In this document: positions 11,389 through 22,876 of the stretch, in pieces | How positions within the stretch are numbered: the stretch's first letter is position 1 | Layout of the letters: each line of letters opens with the position of its first letter | Origin: Phialocephala subalpina | Lineage: Eukaryota; Ascomycota; Leotiomycetes; Helotiales; Mollisiaceae | DNA length: 64,000 bases | Assembly: GCA_900073065.1 (NCBI GenBank) | Contig: FJOG01000024.1 | Location: 89,115 to 153,114, forward strand | Direction of reading: 5' to 3' | Made by a program: the position numbers and the translations under genes | The notes under the pieces: model-generated | What the model was told of the DNA's origin: nothing | The model's database searches: none | The model's input: the letters and a program-made list of their open reading frames with translations, nothing else

Positions 11389-12736
11389 AGTAGGGTTTCA
11401 GAAATTCAGATGATCTAGTCTATTAGATTAGTGAAATGCATCTTCTTTTTTTCTGAATGCCTTTAGTGCTGGATGATCAACTTACTCGCAGAAAGAGAGT
11501 AAAATGGATTTCCCCACAATACTTATGTGACCAAGCTTACTCCTCTTCTTGAATTGAGGGAGGTTCAACAATAACCCAAATCTGAGTATAAATCAGAAAT
11601 GAATGAGCTTTTGACAAAGCGAGCCTACCGTCTCTTCAAGTAGCCGCGACATCATTGTAGGTTTCCTTTCCAAACACCATCCACACTGCCTTGCATCATT
11701 TTCGTGACGAGATCCAGTTTCGAAACAAGATATCTAAAAGAAGGTAGAGATATGCGTCAAAATGCACCCATTCATATGCCAGCGACTCGGTGACTCGATT
11801 GAAGAAAAGAGCATCCTAAGACAATGTCTGGGAATTGTCCGGCTTGAGCGGTTACAGCCCACTTCAGGACCCTGACGGGCTGCCTAAAGACTTACGATTT
11901 ATGGGATGGAACAGCCAGGCGTGACACAGCTTTCAGCTGTTGGAGCATGAGGCTGCTGCGCATGGAAGGGCAATTTCCAGGGCTTGCTGCAAGGGGCAGG
12001 GTGAAGAAAAAGAAAAGAAAGATGGGAAATGCCGTAGACTATTCCTGGCGCTGCAAGGTACGGATGATGAGAGAGAAGCAAATGAAGTGGGAAATGCCCA
12101 GGAAATTGAGAGTTCGACGCCCTGGGCGGTGAGTGCAGATATGAAATTGAGATGAGACGGCATAGCCCCAATTCCTCTCTGCAAATTTTCTTTTCCAAGG
12201 TATTATTAACAGTAATGTTCCCAATAAATAGGCCCGTTGTTAGTTTAGGTTAGATTTTACCTAATTTATTACTTAACTTGAATTGATTTTTAAAGTTTTT
12301 TCTAATTTAAATTAAGTATAAATCTTATCTATTTAAGATTTGAATCATTAGAAGGGTGTATAGATAGTTGTGCGACCTTCAAGTCAAGATGGTGAGGTGT
12401 CGCCTGCGCCTTAACACGTCTCGCTAAAGGTCTGAGATTTTGTGGTGGCTGTGTTGTACCTTTCGCTGAATTCACAACTATCTGCAGGCCAACACATTCC
12501 CACGCGTCTCAGTGTGTTCCGATCATAACCTGGAATATACGATGGAGAATGGAGAGCGGGCCATGATATCATGTCGAGTTACTGGAGAGGTGTTGAGGTG
12601 TAGGCAATCCGCATCCTCAAAATGTTAACGTTGCGCTCGTTGGAAAAGGGGGATTTTGCACTACTTCTTAAGCACCGCTAGAAGTCTACTTACTTGCGTC
12701 ATGGCCCCAACATACTGACCTACGATACATCCACAT
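11389..12736. other. Intergenic region with AT-rich patch
   Basis: No supportable gene. A strongly AT-rich patch at about 12230-12350 contains short inverted repeats such as TTAGGT..ACCTAA and AATCTTA..TAAGATT. It looks like a decayed transposon or MITE remnant, but no full terminal repeats can be defined. Confidence 0.4.
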
Positions 12737-12744
12737 CTATAAGA
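12737..12744 (+). promoter_or_regulatory. TATA-like box of the cupin relic
   Basis: CTATAAGA lies about 80 bp upstream of the ATG at 12817, a normal position for a core promoter element. Its gene is a pseudogene, so it may be unused. Confidence 0.35.
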
Positions 12745-12816
12745 ACCGGGCTCATCTAACAAGATAGACCTCTGTCCCCAAATTCGAGTACCAAGTCTGT
12801 CGCAGAAACTGCAGTC

Positions 12817-13333
12817 ATGGCATCACTTCCCCCACCAATCTATCACATCACCACCAAAATGGTCAATGGGACACCGACATTCCACAATATTTCCAATCCA
12901 CCCAGAGCCAACAAAAGTCGGTCCACGGCAACCGCAAACTACATTTTCTCAGCTCTACCAACTTTCTCCACCAACTCCGATACCGATCTTGAGCACCACG
13001 AAAAGGCTCTGCAAAGCAAACCCTTCCTATATTTCCCTGGAGCTGGCGGAAGCAGCTGTCACATCATAGACTTCGATGCAAACCCGGACAATGATGAAGG
13101 GTTTTGGCATCGTACAAATACTATCGAGTACTGCTTCATGCTAGTGGGGGAGCTTGAACTTCGTCTTGAGTAGGGTGATCAAGCAAGGAGAAATTGTCGG
13201 GTAAAGAGGTCGCATGCATTCATGGAAGAATTTGGGTAGTACAAGGCCAGCGAAACTTGCGGCTGTCTCAATTGGTAGCAAAGAGGCTATTGAAAGGGAA
13301 ATCGAGACTCCCGAGGGAAAACGTTCCATGTAA
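12817..13333 (+). pseudogene. Cupin-domain protein, decayed
   Basis: The first 118 codons encode a cupin-type protein. The conserved half-barrel reads FWHRTNTIEYCFMLVGELEL, with the His, Glu and Gly of the cupin motif in place. It then meets TAG at 13171-13173. The second half is still readable in a shifted frame: VIKQGEIV, then TAA, then RGRMHSWKNLGSTRPAKL, ending at TAA 13331-13333. The two halves together have the length and motif order of a complete small cupin, so the lesions are one stop with a nearby indel and one further stop. The internal TAA sits where a Gln codon is expected, which fits a C-to-T change of the kind made by repeat-induced point mutation. The original substrate is unknown. 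Confidence 0.75.
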
Positions 13334-13619
13334 TTTTAGCAGATTTAGCAATAATACCTTCCGTCCTCTGATTGGATGGTGGAGTAGCTTTATTCTTCCT
13401 AGTAAGTAAGGGCTGGACAGTGGAAAAGCACGCAATATTCAACTCTAGCAGTAGAGAATTACCAAGTTCATGACGAAGAAGTTTGAAATCAAGCATGAAA
13501 ATGATGACGCAATATTCTTGCTCCGATCTAATGACACTCTCAATCTTTCTCTCAAGACCTGACATCATAATCAGACACTAGGTAGCAGATAATGTTACTT
13601 ACAACATCCAGATTCGTTC

Positions 13620-14028
13620 TCACAACGCCGGATGATTGACATCAAACTCCGTGGTCCCCGGAATCGAAGCTTCAAAATCCTTGTAGCCATGGCGTCTATT
13701 TGTTTCCGTCGGCTGTCATTCTCTCTGCCTTACCCCCCCTCTAGATGTTGAAGACTTACTGGATCTGCTCAATATTTAAACCTCCACTTGCAGTCTCGTT
13801 CTGAACAATGAGCTCAGAGATACCAAGACCATATCCACCTTGCCCACAAATCGGTGTCAACGTGTAGAGTTCGACGGGAGCCGGTTCCAAGACTTTGTTG
13901 GGGTCAAGGCCGTAAGACGTGACGCAGCCGATTGAGATGCCGTGGAATTGGTCTCGAGGTTTAGATGCAAGAGGGCTGGCGACGGCCAGTGTAGCGAGGA
14001 GAGAGCTGAGGATAAGTAAAGTACGCAT
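13620..14028 (-). CDS. Small secreted protein (114 aa, two exons)
   Basis: Exon 1 (14028-13760) starts MRTLLILSSLLATLAVASP, a textbook signal peptide with cleavage expected after about residue 18. A GTAAGT donor and an AATAG acceptor remove 63 bp. Exon 2 (13695-13620) completes 115 codons including the TGA. The mature protein has two Cys residues (IGCVTSY and TPICGQGG), probably one disulfide. It has Gly-rich turns and no recognised domain. It is a candidate secreted or effector-like protein of unknown function. The adjacent gene on the same strand encodes a secreted esterase. Confidence 0.68.
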
Positions 14029-14435
14029 GTTGATTGAACTTGGTGATTGATGGTCAGATGAGAACTTGCGAGATGACTGTAAGTAATTGAGACAGCTAGT
14101 ATGGAAATAGATATGTCCTGGAGAAGGAAGTTCAAAGCATGAGATAAAGAACAGCACGAGGCTGGAGGATGCAAGGCGGCTAATTGCCGATGAAGTGCGA
14201 TGTTCGACTCGGAGGTCGAAGATGGAATCACTCACTAACCATCTCAGATGGATCTCAAAACATGCCTTGAAAGGACCAAACACGAACCTTCTCAACCATG
14301 CGATAAGTAACGAGAGAATATGATTGAAAACTTAAGTCCAAGCAATCAATTTAAGAGTTATACGCAGACCTCGACTTGTCCTGCCACCAAAATACAAACA
14401 CCGAAACCTCCCCTTCTCCATCTCAAACAACGCAT
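14029..14435. other. Intergenic region
   Basis: This 400-bp gap holds the promoter of the small secreted protein and the terminator of the CE5 gene. No separate gene is seen. Confidence 0.5.
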
Positions 14436-15323
14436 TCACAGCTTGCTATTGATAAACTTCAAAGCCTGTTGCCCATACTTATTTCCATACTGCTGGTGCG
14501 CATTCGCATCATTTCCATTACAACAATATGGATCCGCGGAGTCGCAATAGCTCTGAATCTTAGCCGCGGAAGCACACTTATATCCAGCTGGTCGTGGAGC
14601 GAACTATGTTTTCATCAGCCTTCATTCACCTCTCCCTCAAACCTCTCTACCGCGATTCCAGAAACCAGAGAAAGAAGGGATAGGAGGAAGACTTACGCCA
14701 CTCGCAGTACAACTCCCAACATTATACGGCAACCCAGCAATATGTCTCGGATCCCCCATCAAAATAACAGCTTTCGTCATGTTAAGCGCCGCATCCGTCA
14801 ACCCAACCTTATTACTATCATCCCCACAAACAGCATTATCCATGATCTGTCCTCCTTGTGAGTACCCAACAAGCACTAACTCTGTATCCGGACACTTGGC
14901 ATTAAACCCATTAACCGCCTTCGCAACAGCCGCTGTTCCTTGCTGCGCAGAACTAGCATAACTTGCTCCACCGCATGACGACTGCCCGCCGCAGGCGGGA
15001 TAGACGATTGCTTCTGCTGTTGTGCCGGGGTGGGCGCCTGTTACTAGGTTTACAACTGTTGCTGCGGTGCCTGGGTTGGATGTTAGTCTATGTTTGGGGG
15101 ATTGAAGGAGAAGTGATCGGAAGAGGGAGATTGGGGAGGAGGTAGGAGGGATAAGGGGAATGCGGTAAGGGGGAGAGAAGAGAGAAGTGGACATACCGTA
15201 GCCTTGTGGTGCGGTTGTTTCACGGGCGCCGAAGACATGAATCTTGGGGCAGGAATCTCGCGAGGATAAAGGATTGGCGAGGGTGAGAGGGGCCAAGAAG
15301 AGAATGGTGGATTTAAGGAACAT
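14436..15323 (-). CDS. Acetylxylan esterase / cutinase-like, CE5 family (222 aa)
   Basis: Three exons (15323-15197, 15070-14697, 14603-14436) give 223 codons including the stop. The signal peptide is MFLKSTILFLAPLTLANP. The protein is a serine esterase of carbohydrate esterase family 5, with the nucleophile in GYSQGG, the DPYC region carrying the acid and the AHQQYG region carrying the His. The paired Cys of the family are present (CPKIHVFGARET, CGDD, CCNGND). The length is normal for the family. The SADPYCCNGND region resembles acetylxylan esterases more than cutinases. It would deacetylate xylan in plant cell walls. The next gene on the same strand is a sugar transporter, suggesting a biomass-use context. 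The start was chosen at the ATG directly before the hydrophobic core. Confidence 0.88.
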
Positions 15324-15985
15324 CGTAGATAGTTGGAGCAATGAGTCCGGAAGAGAAGGCGTATGATAGCAAGCAAGTGGAACTGGAGTGGAATTGAAGT
15401 GGAACTGAAGTGGATATGTAGTCGCACAGATATAGATGCAGCGGACTTATATACTTCTCGAATAGTGGGGCAGCCATAAGACTTCATGTTCATCCAAGAT
15501 TCCCACACCATCTGTCCCTCAACTAGACCAGATGATGAGAAACTTCTCTTCCTCCGACAACTAAATAGATTGTCGACATCCCAATATGTTGCGAGCACCG
15601 ACGGCTGATGTTTGAAGGAAACAACTATGGTAGCTGATTGGAGTCGTTGGAGTTTCAGGCAAATGGTGTCGGTAGTTTGCCATTCTGCCTCCCACGTTTC
15701 GTAGTTTATATCCAACCGAGGGGTTGAAAATCTGGGGTAATATCTTGGCGGGGCGCAGGCACTTTATCTGCTCCAGATCTGCAAGCACACATTGAACGAT
15801 TTCTGCAAAAGGGGAAGAGGTGTTGGAAGCAGTGATAGCCTGAATGTGGTTGAAGAAAGTTTGGACTTGGAACGCGAATACGAAAACGAGAAGACGCCGT
15901 TGCAGGAACAATATCAAAAGCTTCTATATGACAAAAGAAGATCTAGAGGATGTAAAAGATGGCATGCGCAATATTCGAGGGCCTC
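15324..15985. other. Intergenic region
   Basis: Promoter region of the esterase and 3' flank of the transporter. No gene with a motif or signal is seen besides the TATA box noted separately. Confidence 0.5.
15446..15455 (-). promoter_or_regulatory. TATA box of the CE5 esterase gene
   Basis: Read on the minus strand, AGTATATAAG lies about 125 bp upstream of the esterase start. This is a good TATA match at a plausible distance. Confidence 0.5.
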
Positions 15986-17476
15986 TTACAACTTCTCAAC
16001 TTCAGAAACCATATCCTTCTCCCCGACCTCAGACCCAGTCTCCACATCTCTCTTCGGTTCAATGCCGACCTTGACCTTTTCAGTCCAGCCATCCAACGTC
16101 TTCGCCTTAAACAAGTTCAAGTAAAGCGGGAACGTCCAAGCGATAACAAAACCAATAAGCGGAATGAAGAAAGCATGCTGCGTATTCCCTCCAAGCGCAT
16201 CCGCTACCGCTCCAAGCACAGGAGGAAACAACGCTCCTCCCGACACTGCCGCAACGATGAAACTCGCACCTCTCTTGCTGTGTCTCCCAAGACCTCTCAG
16301 TGACAAGGTAAAGATCAATGGAAAGACGCAGGATTCGAAGAACAAAACCAAAGAGATTGCTGCTATTCCAGCGTTGCCTTTGAGACCCATGACGAGACAG
16401 GCGAAGATCACAACCCCGGAGAGGAAAACCATCAGGACATATCGCGGCTTGACAAATTTCAGAAGGCCCGAGGCGATGAATCGACCAATGGCGAAACAGC
16501 CTTGAGCGACGGCGAGAAGATTAGATCCCGTAGCTTTCGAAGTACCAGGTCGAACCCAAGTGACGTAGTTGATGAAATACCCCGCATATGCAACCTGAGC
16601 ACCAACATAGCAGAACTGAGCAAAGACACCGAAGAACAGTGTATATTGTTTGCTTAGAGGCTTATCCTCGAAGTCGGTATCTGAAGCAGCTTGTTCGGCT
16701 TGAGCAGCCATATCTGCGTCTGTGACTTCCGGTAGACGAATGAGGAAGAATACGATGGCGAGGAAGAAGACGAAGATTGCGATGCCGAGGTAGACCCATT
16801 GAACTGAGGTGAGGGATTTGTCGTCGACATTCTTGAAGATTACGTGCGAGGCGAGGATAGGGGCGACGACTGTGCCGATGGCTTGGAAGGATTGGGCGAG
16901 TGTGAGTCGAAGCTCAGAGTAGCGGGGTGGACCACAGGTTGCGATGAAGGGGTTTGCTGCTGTTTCGAGGGTGGAGAGACCGCTGCCGACGATGAACATG
17001 CTGCCGCAGAATCCACCGAAACTATTGACAATTAGCAAGGTATGAACCTCCTAATGGGATGTGATGACTTACGATCTCTTGACTCCAGAAGGCCAGAACA
17101 TCAATGCTCCAACACCGTACACACAGAGACCGAATATGAAAGCCCACCTATATCCAAAGCGTCGTACAATCCAACCAGAATATGTGAGGGGACCGATGAA
17201 GTATGCTCCGAAATATGCTGCTTGCAGACCACCGGACATTCCTTGACTGATGTTCAAGGCACTCTGAAAGTGTGCGTTCAATACATCGAGGAGGCCGTAT
17301 GCGAATCCCCACATGAAGAACAGGATCGTGACGAGGGAGACTGGAACAATGGATTGTCGTGTGGTGATCTCTCCAGCACCTGTCACAGTGTGGTCATCGA
17401 CAGTCTTGGTCTTGCGATCATTGACGATGCCAGCTGAGGCATGAGAGCCTTTCCGGCTGTGATTGATATCTTCCAT
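15986..17476 (-). CDS. FucP-type MFS sugar transporter (479 aa)
   Basis: Two exons (17476-17073, 17021-15986) join in phase to 480 codons including the stop. The protein is a major-facilitator transporter of the fucose/galactose/glucose:H+ symporter type. Features seen are FFMWGFAYGLLDVLNAHFQ in the first helix, then GPLTYSGWIVRRFGYR, LETAANPF and a RYVLMVFLSG repeat region. About twelve hydrophobic segments are present, with a charged central loop (AAQAEQAASDTDFEDKP). The hydrophilic N- and C-termini are probably cytosolic. It should import a hexose or deoxyhexose across the plasma membrane; the exact substrate cannot be read. The secreted esterase beside it suggests a role in use of plant-wall sugars. 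Confidence 0.87.
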
Positions 17477-17608
17477 GCTTGATCGACTTTCAACGATATG
17501 CTGCGAGGTAGAAGATAGGACGATCGAACCTTTAGACTTCTCGAAGGACAGAAATAGAGCAGTGAAAAAGAACGAAGAAGACCAGCTGTGATGAACAAGC
17601 AGAAAAGC

Positions 17609-18470
17609 TCAACGACTTTGTTGCATAACTATATACTCACTTCCCCATCGCCCCGCCTCCAGACTCGATCTGGGAGAAATCCGGCGACTCCATAATCCCC
17701 AATCCCCAGCCAGTCTCGACCGTGACCTTCCATCTTGGGCCTCATTTGTCCAGTCCTCCATATTCCCCACAGGTAAGACTTCTGTCACCAAACTCTCCAC
17801 CAGGTTTTCCTCATCAATACCCGCCAACATATGCCAATACCTCCCGTCCATATCGCCAAGAACCGCTATCCAGTCTTCGAGTAAAGCCGTGCGTTCAGCG
17901 TCTCCACCCCGAGCAGGTTTGCTCCAACCCCAAGATGCGCTTCGACAAGCTATGTCCTTGAAGTGTTGGCATCGAACGCGCGAAGAATGGTCGTAGAAGG
18001 AATATTTCGTGCTTATCTCTTGGGTGATTGCGTCAGGTCTTCCAGTCGGCCTTATGTCTTCTTGGCTCGGTCGCATTGCCCTCTAGCATCCCCTTCCTTC
18101 AGCACCACTACCACATCTTCAATGGCTATGGCACTTGTAGCCAAGTGCGCGATTTCAATGCCAATCCAGCGAGGAATATTCCAGCCCTGTATCCTCAAGT
18201 TGTGGAATTGTTGGCCGTGGAATCTGATGTTGTGGTCGGAGATGAAGTAAGGAAGAATTTGGGATGGACGTTCCTCCAGCTGGGGACTCCAGGCCCGCTT
18301 GGCGGTGGCAAGTCATGACACGGGGTTTGACGGGGGTCTTAGCTCAGGGGGCGGAGCTGGTGGAGCAACCCCCAGGACGCTGAATGTCCCCGGATCGCTC
18401 TGACTTTCCAGTTCAGCAGAGTCCGCGATGAATACGAAATTCTTCAACTAAACTCCAGCTATCAAAAGCC
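17609..18470 (-). pseudogene. Relic of an unrecognised protein gene
   Basis: Three consecutive blocks read like one protein but are separated by lesions. The first block contains FVFIADSAELESQSDPG and ends at an in-frame TGA near 18314. The same frame continues with HNLRIQGWNIPRWIGIEIA and IEDVVVVLKEGDARG. The frame then shifts near 18076 and continues for about 150 residues, including KYSFYDHSSRVRCQHFKD and WHMLAGIDEENLVES. No intron signals fit these joints. I do not recognise the family. Length suggests an original protein of at least 270 residues. It lies between a live transporter gene and a secreted-protein gene. Confidence 0.45.
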
Positions 18471-19111
18471 TCAATAGTCATGTATCGAGCTGTGACTCTC
18501 GTACAATTGTGGCTGCCTTGGTCGAGATACGAATCTCAGGACCAGAACACTACTACAGTATTTTCTACTGTACATGTCTCACAATCATTTCTCGTCCGTC
18601 CAAAAGCCCAACAAAAGTTCGTACTCGCATTTCCCAATGCGGTATATCCGGCAACTGCTGGTCCTGGCAGGAAGACTACCGACATCACGCCGAAGACGGC
18701 AGGCTCCAGAGTCAAAACCCAGATAACCTCGCATCAGATCACTTGATCTCGATCGAAACGTTAAAAATCTGGCAGCATATCTCGCAAGGAGAACCTTTCT
18801 TCCTATCTCGAGAGATGGAAATATCTCTGCGGACCAGGTACTTTTATAGTTTGAAATTTTTCCTCTCGGAATCTCCGAGTTGTGGAGTGAATTGTCACAG
18901 GAACTCTTCCCATACATATCACGACCGAGTCGAAAGTTAATGTCCATCCCGTCCTATTACATTAGCATATTAGTACATGTGAGGTCCTGCTCTTTGGGGT
19001 CCTATCGTTTCCATCGAAGAGTATCCATCTTCACCTATATACCGTCCACCAAAATCCGCTACAAGAACCCCTCAACTCCACGCAATCACAATCATCACTC
19101 CCTCTCCCTCT
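18471..19111. other. Intergenic region
   Basis: No supported gene. Overlapping open frames on the plus strand lack motifs and good starts. The right end is CT/CA-rich 3' flank of the WSC/beta-propeller gene. Confidence 0.45.
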
Positions 19112-22100
19112 CTATTTCGTCAAAGTAAACACAGCACTCAGCGTCGGCGCCCCACTCGCAACATAAAGATCAAACATCCTACTTCCCCCACACTTCGCCG
19201 TCCCAGTACTTACCGCCCCAAGAGATCCAGTACAAACATCCGTACAAGCCTTCGTCCCCGTCAAACTTGTAACAGCACTACTCGCCCAATTAAAGCTCGC
19301 TCCACCATAACACTGATTCTTACTCTCCAGATAGAAATATGGCAACACAGTCGGTGTCGGCTTGCTTACGAGACTCTGCACGTATGCCAAACAGAGCTCC
19401 GGAGTAACGGTTTTGTTGCGTATGAGGAGTGGAAGAGCGTGGCCTTTGGAGAGGTCGCGGAAACAGCCTTGGTACGTGAAGATGGAGGAGGCGGTGGCGG
19501 TGGGGAGACTGAGGGCGGTGGATGTGAGGGTTTGGAGGGTCGTAAATTTTGAGGTGGTGGTGGTGGTGATGGCGGTGTTAGAGGAGGGTCCGACGGAGCT
19601 GGATTTTGATGATGTGATTGACAGGGTTGAGCTGGATTTGGATGATGTGGTTGCGAGGACTGAACTGGATTTGGATGAGGAGGTTGAGAGAGAATTGGAC
19701 TTGGATGTTGAGGTTGAGAGGACTGAGCTGGAAGTCGTGGTTTCTGATGATTGATCAGTGGAGCTCGAAGGGGATGATCCAGAGTCTGTTGATGAACTGG
19801 CTGCAGCAGACGAGCTGGAAAGAACGTCTGTTGAGCTGGAGGACGATCCAGGATTGCTGAATGAGGAACTGGCAGCAGCTGAAGCGACAACAGATGTTGA
19901 AGTCAAGACATCTGATGACGAGCTGAGAGTGCTCGAGGAGGTAACAACGTCCGAGGACGAAACCCCACTGGACGATGAGAGTAGACTTGATGAAGAGACC
20001 ACACTCGAAGAAGAGGAGCTGACAACAGATGAAGTAGCAGACATACTTGTACTCGAAGAAGAGATTGCCACCGACTGCGCATTACCAGTCATCAACACAT
20101 CTGTATACCCCCCATCACTCCAGAACGTCAGATACGAAGCCGCGATTCCGAGACTAGAGGGCGCGAAGAATAGGTGAATCGTGATAGATGAACCAGGTTG
20201 AATCTGAGACCCAACGGCAGGGAAGCCAACAGATGTGTATCCCTTCCCCACAGTCGAGGTAGAAGACACCGTGATGTTGGAGAAAGTCATGCCGCCATAG
20301 AAATCCTGGGTCGCGAAACCTTTGAATGTAAGAGGCGCAGGCCCATCATTAGACAAAGTGATCGAGCGAGCAATTTGAGGGCCTCCAACAACAGCAGCAC
20401 CAAAATCAACGGTCATTTGGTTAAGGACCAGGTAACCTCCTGTCGCGACAACGGTGCCAGAAAGAGGAATCGTCATGTCTGAGATCGTACCAGTCGAGTC
20501 TGTAGCAAACAGGTTGAGCATAGACAAGAAGTCTCCTGGCACAACGGGCGCATTATTAGCATTCTCGTACGCGAGAAGGTTTGCATCTGTCAGGTTGAAC
20601 GTGACTGGGAAAGTGAACGATGCTCCATTCGCAACCGTGGGAGGCAGAGTAGAGCTTCCGCATTGGAAGAGACTAGTCGTGGTGCTGCAGCCAGTGAGAG
20701 TGAGAGTCGAACTTGCTGAGCAAGTCACTGTCAGGACAGATGTTTGATCGACTGAGACTGATCCAAAGGCGACGTTGGTAGGTGTGCAAGTCATTGGTAG
20801 ACTTGCTGCGGTTCCACCACCGGCAAGAGCAACGATCATGCCAGTCTTGGCTATGTATGCTCGACCAGCTCCAAACAGCGCGTTGATATTTGGTTGCGCC
20901 TCCGGTGAGTGCGCCTGTTGGTAGCTTGATCTGTGTCAAGACTCCTCCTGTCGGAACTGCGTTGAATGCCACTAGGCCGAGTGATCCATCAGCCACCCAT
21001 ACCTGCTCATGTTAGCTAGGTGTCCCAAATCAGGGGAGGTGATACTTACAATACCGCTTCCTGCTTTTCCCTTGTTACTGGTTACAGTCGGAACGCTCTT
21101 TCCATTCAAGTTCATTGTTGATTGGCCAGCAAGGACGAAATTGGGTCTTCCTTGACTATCATGGGTCAATTTCCAGCACATCAGCGGCTGTCCTGAAGGT
21201 TGTAAGCTAGAAAGGTCAGCATAATCTTGAGATTGCGAGTGGAAGACCTACTAGAGGTAACCTCCCTCTAATGGATAACTTGCCGCACCACTGAGGAGTG
21301 CGCCGGTGTTGGTAATAACTTGAAGAACTTGGTATTGTTAGCACGTGATGGTAAATGTGTTCGAAGAGTTTCTTCACCTTTATCAGCGCCTCCAGCTCCA
21401 GCGAAGCCTCCGAGATTGTTTGCATCCATGATATACACATGGCCATCCTTGCCTCCCGCGACAGCAACCCGGGTCACTCCACCGCCAGAGAAGATGGGAT
21501 CGAGAACTGCAACACCAGAGGATCCAAAATCTCTGTCGCCTCCATTTAAACTATCGTACGCATAGGGTTCGAAGTAATCGGCTTGGGTCAAGACACCAGT
21601 TGAGCTAACAGAGAAGTCTACGACGGCTTGCTCGAGGGTGCTCAGGTATGTCTTGCCACTGGCAGCGGTTCCGGCAGCACCTTTATTTTGACCAGGTCCA
21701 CGTGCGTTTCTAGATAAAGATTCATCAGCGAAATGTATCGTTTGAATGGTTTTGATCTTACCCAGTGACAAGGAAGACTCGGTTGACATCAGCAGCCAAT
21801 CCCATACCCGAGTGCCAGATACCAGCTTTGCCGCCACCTTGAATGGTGATGTCCAGTGTCTGAGGTGAAGGCGCAACTGAGTGCGTGGATTAGACAAGTC
21901 CTGTACAGAGTATTATAGTGGGATCAACATACAAGGGCTTGCTTCCATCGCCTGGATGTTGGTCACACCAACGCCAGCGGTCTTACCGACGGCAACCAAC
22001 ATTCCGGTGTAGTTGAAGTTGTCACAGTGGCCTCCGAAGCCTGCAACAATCGAATTCCCGATCATAGCTAGACCTGGTCTGTTGAGAACAGTTCCGCCGA

Positions 22101-22876
22101 CGAAGTAGCTATAATAATCAGCGCATGAGCGAAGATCTTTCCCGAGAGTCTTACCGAGTGTGGTCATTGTTGGCATAATGGCCATCGATCAGGACTGGAG
22201 GAAAAACATCGACCAACGAGGGCAACTTGACGGCGTACATTCTGTAAGCGCCTGTAGGCGGTTAGATTGGATCGATTTGTGTATTTGAAAGTGTCCCATA
22301 CCGTTGATTGTACCTTGGGGACCAGCTTGACCTAGATTTGGGATCAGCGAAGTTCCTGCAATATTGCTTTTCACAAACCATTCTTGTAGCCCTTGGAAAA
22401 GAGGTACATGATGTCTGTATTTGGGTCGATGATCGGCGTTCCTGTAATTCCCACTGTGTTCGGGATATCTCCGCAATTGGTATCAGACGATGCAAACGGG
22501 GGCAGAAGGGTTCGAGAAGTGATCGTTGCTCCAGTCAGTCCATCGAGTACACGAACGATATTCTGGTTCGAGACCACGATGACCTGTTCGTGTGATGCAC
22601 CTGGTGGTGTATATACCAAGGGTTTGGCGTAGAAAATTTCCAGGTTATTGAAGGTCATCTTCCAAGCGGAAGTCAACGATGACCCCACCATTGCCGGGTC
22701 TATATTATGATTTGGAAGATATCTGGATTGCGAAGGGTCCTGAAAATCGTGAGTATAAGAAGCACATTTGCTGAAGTATAGAGACTTACAGCATCTTGTA
22801 TGGAATCTGTCGAAGCAAAAGAGTGTACCAGGGCCGGCAACATAGCCAGCCCAATCAGCTTTCCCCACTTCATCAT
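19112..22876 (-). CDS. Large secreted beta-propeller/WSC protein with one frame break
   Basis: A many-exon gene encoding roughly 1,080 residues. Tandem ATGs at 22876 open the signal MMKWGKLIGLAMLPALVHS. The N-terminal half is a quinoprotein-like beta-propeller with repeated blades such as VVSNQNIVRVLDGLTG, AVAGGKDGHVYIMDANN and SNKGKAGSGIVWVADGSLG. Next come ASPM/Hydin-type beta-sandwich segments (FGSVSVDQTSVLTVTC and VDFGAAVVGGPQIARSITL). A Ser-rich stalk of about 150 residues is followed by a C-terminal WSC-like domain (FTYQGCFRDLSKGHALP). Small introns separate the propeller blades. At about 20876 the frame jumps +1 with no possible intron: one G must be skipped between GCT and TTT to enter FGAGRAYIAKTGMIVAL. 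The protein is predicted to be extracellular and glycan-associated; whether the propeller binds a cofactor is unknown. Confidence 0.75.

Noticed and set aside
18330..18375. Sequence resembling the 5' part of a tRNA-Ala (GGGGGTCTTAGCTCAGGGGG)
   Set aside because: No anticodon arm or T-loop follows; it lies inside the relic gene.
19362..20177. Plus-strand acidic frames opposite the Ser-rich region
   Set aside because: They are antisense of the Ser-rich stalk of the real minus-strand gene.
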